From Candidatus Schekmanbacteria bacterium (lineage in GTDB: Bacteria > SZUA-182), in NCBI GenBank assembly GCA_016235675.1, contig JACRJN010000069.1:1-49444 (forward strand): DNA of 49,444 nt. Reading direction: 5' to 3'. The notes beneath the pieces are model-generated. The model saw nothing but the letters and a program-made list of their open reading frames with translations. It was not told where the DNA came from and did no database searches. This document shows, piece after piece, positions 10,371-17,931 of this stretch (the first letter of the stretch is position 1; every line of letters begins with the position of its first letter). Made by a program: the position numbers and the translations under genes.

Positions 10371-11468
10371 ATGTCTGGCCGTAAAATAAACACTCCTCGG
10401 GCGAACAGCCTTTCCCTTGTATATTGGGCGCTATACATAACCGCTATTGCCGTTTTAACCCTCTCCATCATGACCAAAATCTGCCATGCCAATGAAATCG
10501 ATACGGATTTATTAGCCTCGGCGGAAGAGGGGGATGTCCCCGGCTTAAAAGAATTATTGAAAAGCGGAGCGAATATAGAATGCCATGACAAAAACGGGTT
10601 AACCCCGCTGCTGGTAGCCGCCGAACAAGGCCATTATATGGCTATCGATTTCCTGCTCAACAAACGGGCTAATATCAATGCCGTATCCGGAAAGGGAACC
10701 GCTTTAATGCTGGCGGCCATGAAAGGACGCAACCGCACCTTGCAGCTTTTGTTGAATAAAGGGGGCAAAATCGAAGCGCGGGATGAAGAGGGCTATACCG
10801 CCCTGATACTTGCCGCAGCCTGTGGCCAAAACAGCAGTATTAAATTATTATTGGACAAGGGGGCGGACATCGAGGCTAAAACTTTCAACGGATTTACCCC
10901 CCTGATGCTGGCGGTCTGGGGCGGTCATGCCCAGGTCATTAAAACCTTGCTGGAGCGCGGTGCAGATTTTCACAGTAAAAACGATGCTGGGCTGACACCG
11001 GTTATGATCGCGGCCGAAGCGGGATATTTGGAAGCAATCCTGTTATTGTTGTCATCGGGCGCCGATATAAACACCCAGGCCAATAACGGGCATACTGCCT
11101 TAATGCTGGCCTCATGGGAAGGCCATACCTGGTTGGTCAAGGCTTTGCTGGCCCATGGCGCCAAAATCGAGGCAAAAGCGAAAAACGGGGAAACCGCTTT
11201 GTTATTGGCAGCCTTAAACGGCCAGACCGATACGGTAAACGTCTTGCTGAATGCCGGGGCTAAAATTAATGCCATAGGCAACGAGGGTGAAACCGCCCTG
11301 CTGCTGGCCACGACAAGCAATCAGGTAAATACCGTCAAAACCTTACTGGGCAAAGGGGCGACGATAAAAGCCCGCACCAATAAAGGAGAAACCGCCTGGG
11401 CCTATGCCGAATCTCAGGAATATGTCGACCTGCTGCTGTTGTTGGAAAAGGCCGGAGCCAGATGGTGA
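10371..11468 (+). CDS. Exported ankyrin-repeat protein 4
   Basis: Ankyrin units; ATG at 10371 follows gene 3 stop by 4 nt, in frame with ORF 10257..11468. Confidence 0.88.
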   Translation: MSGRKINTPRANSLSLVYWALYITAIAVLTLSIMTKICHANEIDTDLLASAEEGDVPGLKELLKSGANIECHDKNGLTPLLVAAEQGHYMAIDFLLNKRANINAVSGKGTALMLAAMKGRNRTLQLLLNKGGKIEARDEEGYTALILAAACGQNSSIKLLLDKGADIEAKTFNGFTPLMLAVWGGHAQVIKTLLERGADFHSKNDAGLTPVMIAAEAGYLEAILLLLSSGADINTQANNGHTALMLASWEGHTWLVKALLAHGAKIEAKAKNGETALLLAALNGQTDTVNVLLNAGAKINAIGNEGETALLLATTSNQVNTVKTLLGKGATIKARTNKGETAWAYAESQEYVDLLLLLEKAGARW

Positions 11469-11565
11469 GATTTAAGGGATAATTGACAATGGATAAATGT
11501 GGTGCTGTCAGGGGTTACCTCCTGACAGCTATTCTTTAATGATTGATAGCGAAATAGTGTATAAT

Positions 11566-11773
11566 AACCTGAGTTCGACATAAAAATGTAGTCCCGTGGC
11601 TTTAGCCACGCATTTTCAGCCTTAGGCTGAGATAAAAGGCATGTTCAGTCCGAAAGGGGTGAATTAACTTGAGAAGATTTAACCACTTGTGAGTCGTTAT
11701 TGCATGGCTTTGCCATGAAAATCAGCCCTAAAGGGCTTTAGACTACGATTTATCTTATCCCGAACTCAGGTTA
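11566..11773. repeat. Type C palindromic element, ~208 bp (TAACCTGAGTTCGACA arms)
   Basis: TAACCTGAGTTCGACA...CGAACTCAGGTTA; near-identical copy at 24421-24627. Confidence 0.9.
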
Positions 11774-11917
11774 ATATCGTTTTCTAGTTGTCATTCCCGA
11801 ATGGTGTTATCGGGAATCTGGTTTTAACTGCTTGAAAAACCATATCCGTCCCCGAAGTCTTTATCGGGGGTAAAAGCATTCGGGGATGACAGTGTGTCTT
11901 ATCAACTAGTACACGAT
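11774..11917. repeat. Type B palindromic element (GTCATTCCCGAATG core)
   Basis: ATATCGTTTTCTAGTTG...CAACTAGTACACGAT arms; core GTCATTCCCGAATGG...CATTCGGGGATGAC. Confidence 0.8.
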
Positions 11918-11941
11918 TTTATAAATAACTGAGTTTATTCT

Positions 11942-12050
11942 GTCAAAAGCGAGGCAGCCTTATCGCCGAAGCAATCTCAAACGCATGGGTAGAGATTGCT
12001 TCGCTCCGCTCGCAATGACGTTTCGGGTCTCTGATTGAGAACGCTACCAA
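11942..12050. repeat. Type A repeat, left end degraded, right arm TTGAGAACGCTACCAA
   Basis: GCGAGGCAGCCTTATCGCCGAAGC...CTCGCAATGAC...TTGAGAACGCTACCAA; arm shared with 43803-43940. Confidence 0.8.
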
Positions 12051-12181
12051 TATATTGTCGATTGGCCGGACATGGTGGAAGCCTTTTTATGGCAGGCATC
12101 GCCAAACGGATCGCTACGCCGTAAGGTGCATTTGATTGACGCCGGGCTTAAAAATTACGGGGTTTATCGGGTGGCCAACTA
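12051..12181 (+). pseudogene. Possible 3' remnant of a coding sequence
   Basis: Open frame (QYIVDWPDMVEAFLWQASPNGSLRRKVHLIDAGLKNYGVYRVAN*) starting directly at the edge of a repeat; no start codon context. Confidence 0.3.
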
Positions 12182-12225
12182 AACTAAATAAACTTGAAGA
12201 ATGATTTGTAACGCTCAGGATAACT

Positions 12226-12417
12226 TTACTCTTTAGGTTTCAACACAATCCGGTGGTCAAGGAGGGAGATTTCTTTCAATTCGGCTTTGATGTTTTTCTG
12301 TTCGCCGTAGATGTTTTGCAGGAAAAATTCGTCGCCTTCCGGGAGGATTATATCGACTTGTTCTAAAAACAGTTCCTCTTTTTCGCCTTTTGTGATGTAT
12401 ACGTTGGCTTCACACAT
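12226..12417 (-). CDS. CooT-family nickel-binding small protein
   Basis: MCEANVYITKGEKEELFLEQVDIILPEGDEFFLQNIYGEQKNIKAELKEISLLDHRIVL matches CooT family pattern. Confidence 0.75.
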   Translation of the reverse strand: MCEANVYITKGEKEELFLEQVDIILPEGDEFFLQNIYGEQKNIKAELKEISLLDHRIVLKPKE

Positions 12418-12431
12418 AAATGTTATTCTCC

Positions 12432-13118
12432 TTAATGTTTGTGCGGCGCTGGCTTATGGTGGGTATCATCATAACATACATCCTTGTCGTTTCCACAGCA
12501 AAACGAAGTAACCAAATCCGGGCGGGCGGCCAAAAACAGTCCGATAACCGAACTGGTTATCAATGCCTCGCACAAGCCGAAAAGCCCGGCGGCGTTGAGC
12601 AGGGAAAATTGCGGCAGGGTTTTGCCGTCTAAAAAGACCATCAAATCCGCCGCAAGGTAGGATAAGACAAAGGAAATCCAGGCGGTCAGGCCGGTAGCAA
12701 TCAAAAATCCCCGGTTTTGGTGTGGCGGGAAAAAGGTTTTAATGATATTAAGCAGATATAATCCGCCGACGCTGGAAATTATGCCGATATTGATTATATT
12801 CGCCCCCATCCCGATTAAGCTGCCCTGAGAAAAAAGCACGGTTTGTACCAGAATTACCAATGCCATGACCAGGCAGGTTGTCCACGGCCCCAAGATCATA
12901 GAAAGCAACAAGGCGCCGCAAAAATGACCCAGCAAGCTGCCGCTTACCGGAAAAGTTATCAATTGAATTAAAAAAACAAATATCGTACCGATACCCAAAA
13001 GGGGGATTTGCACTTCCCGCAGCCGGCCCTTTACCTGGCGATACCCGTAAAGACAAAACCCCAGGGCGATCAGATAGGTTATGACTGCTGTGTGGATGTT
13101 TAGCTCGACCAGACGCAC
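12432..13118 (-). CDS. CbiM-like cobalt/nickel ECF substrate-specific membrane protein
   Basis: FPVSGSLLGHFCGALLLSMILGPWTTCLVMALVILVQTVLFSQGSLIGMGANIINIG; GTG start; His-rich C-terminus. Confidence 0.8.
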   Translation of the reverse strand: MRLVELNIHTAVITYLIALGFCLYGYRQVKGRLREVQIPLLGIGTIFVFLIQLITFPVSGSLLGHFCGALLLSMILGPWTTCLVMALVILVQTVLFSQGSLIGMGANIINIGIISSVGGLYLLNIIKTFFPPHQNRGFLIATGLTAWISFVLSYLAADLMVFLDGKTLPQFSLLNAAGLFGLCEALITSSVIGLFLAARPDLVTSFCCGNDKDVCYDDTHHKPAPHKH

Positions 13119-13119
13119 G

Positions 13120-13908
13120 TTATTCTCCGGTATAATGTGGGCAAAAGCGGCATTTGAAACGATAATCCAGGCCGTGTTCTTTTATCAAAGGAATATTCTG
13201 GATGAATTTTTCCCGTGTGGTGTCTTCGACCACTTTCCCTTTGGCCAAAACAATAAAACGATCGCAGAGTTGAAACAGGATGGGTAAATCGTGGCTGACC
13301 ATGATTTTGGTACCCGGCAGTTGCTTGATGGTTTCCAGCAGCAGATATTCGTTATGCGGGTCTAAGTTACTGGTAGGTTCGTCGAATACCATAATTTTAG
13401 GCAGCATGGACAGGATGGTGGCGATGGCGACCCGCTTTTTCTGGCCATAGCTCAGATGGTGCGCCGAACGGTGCTCAAAACCGGCCAAACCCATTTTGTC
13501 CAAAGTTTCCTTGACCAGGTTGGCGATTTTCTCCCGCTCTACCCCCATATTCACCAAACCGAAGGCAATGTCATCATAAACGGTCGGGCAAAACAATTGA
13601 TCATCCGGGTCTTGAAAAACTATTCCCACCTGCTGGCGAATGGCTTTAAGATTTTCCTTTTTGACGGGCAAACCGGCAATGGTTATCTCACCTTTACCGT
13701 GAACAATCCCGTTGAGATGCTTTAACAGGGTGGATTTACCGGCTCCGTTATGACCGATAACGGCGACGCTTTCACCCTCTTTTATTTCCAGGCTGATACC
13801 CTGTAAGGCCGGGGTGCCGTCCGGGTATTTGTAATAAAGGTCTTTAATCGAAATTACTGTTTCAGACAAAATATAACTCCGCCTTCCTTGATTTCCGGTT
13901 TCTTTCAC
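13120..13908 (-). CDS. CbiO-like ABC transporter ATPase
   Basis: GHNGAGKSTLLKHLNGI, LSYGQKKRVAIATILSM, IMVFDEPTSNLD; FQDPDDQLFCPTVYDDIAFG typical of CbiO/EcfA. Confidence 0.88.
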   Translation of the reverse strand: MKETGNQGRRSYILSETVISIKDLYYKYPDGTPALQGISLEIKEGESVAVIGHNGAGKSTLLKHLNGIVHGKGEITIAGLPVKKENLKAIRQQVGIVFQDPDDQLFCPTVYDDIAFGLVNMGVEREKIANLVKETLDKMGLAGFEHRSAHHLSYGQKKRVAIATILSMLPKIMVFDEPTSNLDPHNEYLLLETIKQLPGTKIMVSHDLPILFQLCDRFIVLAKGKVVEDTTREKFIQNIPLIKEHGLDYRFKCRFCPHYTGE

Positions 13909-13965
13909 CTAAAAAATTTATTTAAAATTATCAGTTATCAAACAGTTTGTCAAGAATCTATTTAT

Positions 13966-14098
13966 GATGGTTTCGTAAAAAGTCAAAAAATGCACTTTCC
14001 TGTCATTCCCGTGAAAACGGGAATCTAGGATTTTCAGACAGTTAGGATCGGTCTGGATTCCCACTTTCGTGGGAATGACAACTTTTTACGAGACCATC
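13966..14098. repeat. Palindromic element (GATGGT(T)TCGTAAAAAGT arms)
   Basis: GATGGTTTCGTAAAAAGT...ACTTTTTACGAGACCATC with GTCATTCCC...GGGAATGAC inside. Confidence 0.85.
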
Positions 14099-17000
14099 TA
14101 TTTATCCATTGGGGGGTTATTTAAGCCTTCCCGACAATTCAGCAGGGTAAAAGCGTTGAAAATCTCCCCGTCGAAGGGAATTTGTTTGGATTTTTTGTTT
14201 GGGCGCTGCCGCAGGTACTGGCTGATATTCATCCAGCGGATTTTTTCATCTTTAGTGCGGGCAATCAGAAATAGGGGAACGGGCTGATTCTGCCAATGCT
14301 CGATCAGCCAGTCGTTTTTAATGCTAAAGATAATCTGGCCTTCTTTTTGCCGGTTATTATAAAAATCGTTGGATTTTAATTGCAGATAAATCTTCCTGCC
14401 GCTGCCTTGCCCCTCCTCGTCCACAAATTCTATCTCGCCATCGATTCCGTTGTTGGAATTGGTATAGAGGCGGCAAATTTGCCCGGCTTCCCTGGCGATC
14501 AAATAGGTCTGCCCGGCCAGAATTAATTCCATGCTCTCCTTTTCCAGATTGGACTGGGTCATCTTCTCCAATTCCTGCACCTGTTTTTCATGTTTCGTCC
14601 CGGCGAACTTTTGCTCAATTAAATCGAACAAGGGAATTCTGGCGTCGCAGAAATTACAGATTAAATGCCGCTTCCCCGATTGCAGGCGCAGATTGATAAC
14701 CTCCCGATCCGCCGCCGGGTAATTACATTTCGGACAAATATAAAATCTCTCCCGTTCGACATTCAGGGCTTGTCTGAGCAAATGCTCGTGAATATAATTG
14801 ATGAAAATTACTTTAGTGTCATCGGAAACCCCCGATGCAAAAAACACCTCAATCTTGCCGCAAGTCTCGGAAATCTTTTCCAGCACAAACCCGGCGGTTT
14901 GTCCCTTGATGGTCAAAAATTCGGCCCCGTTTTTCCAAAAATCTTTCTTCTCAAAACTGTCGCTATAGCAAAACCTTACCACTAAGGTATTGTAAATTTT
15001 ATCCACATCCCCGTTAAACCGATAGATGAGAACAGTCTGGGGATGGTTAGGCATTTCCGGGACTTGCCGGTTAAACAGCGCCGGGAAAACCAACTGCCGT
15101 CCGCCGGGGGTATCCTCGCGCAGGCAAAGCGCTTGATCGACTAACGCTTGCCGCAGCGCCCACAACAAAACCTCTTCATCCTCTTTGTTCAATCTTTTTA
15201 TCGGGTTTAAATCAAATGCTCCCTTTAAAACATCCTGCTCCGGAATACAAGCCAATCCCCCTTGATTACCACAGGCGGTTTTTATTAACGCTAAAGCGTA
15301 ACTATTTAATAATTCGGGGCAAAGAAGCACAAAATTCCCGAATGCCAGGGGCTTGACCAAGCCTTTGCCGGACAAAAGCCCTACCACATTATACAGATCT
15401 TTTTCGCTAAAAATTTCATCGGGCAGGGATAGCTGTAACTGTTGGCGCAATTCATCGTAACGCAGCAAACAGACCCCTGCCTCTTTCAACCTGACGATAA
15501 CCTCCTGTAATCCCTTGTATAAACTGGTCGTCGACACCCAAGGCAGTTGATTCCAGGGGATATTTTCCGCTAAAGCCGCTTTCAGTTCCTCGATCCCCGT
15601 TCCTGATTTGGCGCTGGTTTCGAAATAGCCGGCATACCCTTGCTCCCTGCAGAACCGTTCGATGTCTTCCCTGGGAATTTGCGGCTGGCTTAGATCTGTC
15701 CGCAAGGAAAGCAAAATCTTTTTAGGATCATGTTTTAGCACCGTGCGCAGTTTTTTGCCCCATTCTTCCAGTTCATGCCAGGGTTTGGGCTTGGCGGGAT
15801 CAATCACCACCAGTGCCAGGACGGTTTCATCCCAAAATAATTGATGCACCAGCCGCTGCTGTGTCTGGCCGGAAAAATCCCAAAGCAGAACCTCCCGCTG
15901 CAAATCCGGCTGATCCGGGGCAGGCGGCAGTTTGAGCGTTAAAATTTTTAGGTTTTGATCGGTTACGGCGGTATCCCAAATTCCTGCGGCCAGACGTTGG
16001 CATAAGCTGGTTTTCCCTGCACCATTTTCCCCGATAATCACGACTTTGGCCGTAGCATACCGTATTTGCGGTTCTTCCGCGGCTGCCGGCAGGATTTCTG
16101 TGCTAACCTGCGGCCTGATCGCGGATATTCCGCAAAGACGCCAGATATTAACATTGTTATCGTCACCGCCGGCCAGCAACTGATGGCCATTGGGGTTAAA
16201 GGCAAGGCAATTAAAATCCTTTTTCCCCCGCAAGGTTTGCAGACAGATTCCGCTTTTCAACTCCCATAATTTAATCGTGTGTTCCATCGAGGCAGAGGCG
16301 ATTACCTGCCCGTCGGGGGATGACGCAACCGCCCAGATCGGCTCCTTGTGCCCCTCGAAAACCGCCGCACATTTGCCCGCGGCGATGTCCCACAGGCGTA
16401 AAGTCTTATCATGCGATCCGGATAACAAATATTGCCCGTCGGGAGTCAGCGCTAAAGAGGAGACTGAGTTCATATGGTCATCTAAGGTCAGCAAGCATTT
16501 TCCCGCCTCCAAATCCCAGATTTTAATAGTCTTATCCGCCGCACCCGAAACAGCCAGCTTGCCGTTGGGCGTGATTAGCGCCGACCAGATACCGCTGCCA
16601 TGACCCCGGAGGGTTAGCAGACATCCGCCTGAGTCCAAATCCCAAAGCTTGAGGGTACCATCGTTGGAAGCGGATAAAATTTGCCGGGTATGCGGTCTGC
16701 CCGCAAGACTGAGAATCGAACGGGTATGGGCTTTAATGGTACGCAGGCATTCCCCGGAAACCAGATTCCAATGCTTCAGATTACCGTCTTCGGCGCCGGA
16801 AACAAATTCCTGGGCGCCGGGTAAAAGCGCAAGAGCGCGGACACCGGCATCATGGCTGCCGAAGGTTTTTAAACATTCGCCGTTGACTGCGTTCCATAAT
16901 TTTATGGTCTTGTCCATTGAGGCAGATAAAGCCTGCTTGCCGTCCAAAGAAACAGCCACAGCCCAAATCTGATGGCGATGTCCGGTTAAGGCTTTTTCAT

Positions 17001-17511
17001 AAACCGCCGCCGGTTTTTCGGCCTTCGCGGGTTTTATCTCCAAAGCGGCAGGCTCTTCTAAAACAGTTTCAATCTCGCATTTAGCTTTTATTATATTTAT
17101 TAATACGTTGAAAGCTTGCTCCGGATTCGATCCGCCGTCTAGATACTTATAACGTTTGATGGAATCCGGGACTTTGCAGTTCTGCAAAAGCAGCGGGATA
17201 AAGATCCTCGGCTCATCCTTGGGGGAACGAAATAATCCGCTGTCTTTCTCAAGCAAATCCCATCCGGACTGAAAAAAATCGGGACTCATTAATATAACCA
17301 AAATCTGCGCATCAAATAAATTTTCTTTTAAATCTGGATAATTATTGGCGGTAGAAGCAAGCGGTAGCGACAAATATTTAATTCGCTCTTTGGCAAACAA
17401 GCCGGTTAATTTCGACGCAGCCTGGGCGTCAGATGAATTATAAGCCAGCAAAACAGCATATTTATATTTATAAGCGCTTAAAATCATTAGGTCTCTCTTG
17501 ACAAGATTCAT
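14098..17511 (-). CDS. TIR - 7xWD40 - ROC/COR-type GTPase - zinc ribbon - DUF4365 (PD-(D/E)XK-like) multidomain protein
   Basis: N-terminal TIR-like fold (VLLAYNSSDAQ...SPDFFQSGWDLLEKDSG...IPLLLQNC); seven GH...KLWD units; GENGAGKTSL / DFSGQ / SAKSG; CPKC...CNFC; GIDGEIEF...YLQLKS. Confidence 0.8.
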   Translation of the reverse strand: MNLVKRDLMILSAYKYKYAVLLAYNSSDAQAASKLTGLFAKERIKYLSLPLASTANNYPDLKENLFDAQILVILMSPDFFQSGWDLLEKDSGLFRSPKDEPRIFIPLLLQNCKVPDSIKRYKYLDGGSNPEQAFNVLINIIKAKCEIETVLEEPAALEIKPAKAEKPAAVYEKALTGHRHQIWAVAVSLDGKQALSASMDKTIKLWNAVNGECLKTFGSHDAGVRALALLPGAQEFVSGAEDGNLKHWNLVSGECLRTIKAHTRSILSLAGRPHTRQILSASNDGTLKLWDLDSGGCLLTLRGHGSGIWSALITPNGKLAVSGAADKTIKIWDLEAGKCLLTLDDHMNSVSSLALTPDGQYLLSGSHDKTLRLWDIAAGKCAAVFEGHKEPIWAVASSPDGQVIASASMEHTIKLWELKSGICLQTLRGKKDFNCLAFNPNGHQLLAGGDDNNVNIWRLCGISAIRPQVSTEILPAAAEEPQIRYATAKVVIIGENGAGKTSLCQRLAAGIWDTAVTDQNLKILTLKLPPAPDQPDLQREVLLWDFSGQTQQRLVHQLFWDETVLALVVIDPAKPKPWHELEEWGKKLRTVLKHDPKKILLSLRTDLSQPQIPREDIERFCREQGYAGYFETSAKSGTGIEELKAALAENIPWNQLPWVSTTSLYKGLQEVIVRLKEAGVCLLRYDELRQQLQLSLPDEIFSEKDLYNVVGLLSGKGLVKPLAFGNFVLLCPELLNSYALALIKTACGNQGGLACIPEQDVLKGAFDLNPIKRLNKEDEEVLLWALRQALVDQALCLREDTPGGRQLVFPALFNRQVPEMPNHPQTVLIYRFNGDVDKIYNTLVVRFCYSDSFEKKDFWKNGAEFLTIKGQTAGFVLEKISETCGKIEVFFASGVSDDTKVIFINYIHEHLLRQALNVERERFYICPKCNYPAADREVINLRLQSGKRHLICNFCDARIPLFDLIEQKFAGTKHEKQVQELEKMTQSNLEKESMELILAGQTYLIAREAGQICRLYTNSNNGIDGEIEFVDEEGQGSGRKIYLQLKSNDFYNNRQKEGQIIFSIKNDWLIEHWQNQPVPLFLIARTKDEKIRWMNISQYLRQRPNKKSKQIPFDGEIFNAFTLLNCREGLNNPPMDK

Positions 17512-17525
17512 CCAGGGGCTAAACG

Positions 17526-17640
17526 CAATACTGTTCGCTTAACGTAGCGCAGACCTTTAGGTCTGCTCCTTCGTTCCCGCCAAAGCCACCCCATAAGCAG
17601 GGATAGAAGCCCTGCGCTACGTCTTAAGTGAACGGTATTG
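17526..17640. repeat. Type F palindromic element (CAATACTGTTCGCTTAACGTAGCGCAGACC)
   Basis: Terminal arms CAATACTGTTC...GAACGGTATTG; near-identical copy at 48890-49000. Confidence 0.9.
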
Positions 17641-17716
17641 GGGATAAACGGGATTATAAAACATAAAATACTATCTAAATTTAATGCAAGAATTATGCGC
17701 CTGATATAATTAGTAC

Positions 17717-17776
17717 GTAGTCTAAAGCCCTTTAGGGCTGATCTTCCAGGGCTAAAGCCCTGGCACTACGGCTACG
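17717..17776. repeat. Short type C-related repeat (GTAGTCTAAAGCCCTTTAGGGCT...)
   Basis: CGTAGTCTAAAGCCCTTTAGGGCTGATCTTCCAGGGCTAAAGCCCTGGCACTACG; similar at 33448-33510. Confidence 0.7.
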
Positions 17777-17800
17777 CCTGATATAATTTAAGGGAGTTTT

Positions 17801-17905
17801 GTAGGGTGGGCTCTGCCCACCAATTTTGGTTGCCATTACATTATTTATGAAAGACATAATTTAAATTGAGAATAGTTTAAAATGGTGGGCAGAGCCCACC
17901 CTACA
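17801..17905. repeat. Type D palindromic repeat (TGTAGGGTGGGC...GCCCACCCTACA)
   Basis: GTAGGGTGGGCTCTGCCCACCA...TGGTGGGCAGAGCCCACCCTAC. Confidence 0.9.
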
Positions 17906-17931
17906 GGGGGTTTATTTTACTTAGAAGGGGG

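Noticed and set aside
11500-12050. Possible CRISPR array (many short palindromes close together)
   Set aside because: Units differ in sequence, lack uniform spacers and direct-repeat periodicity; they are heterogeneous inverted-repeat elements. No cas genes seen.
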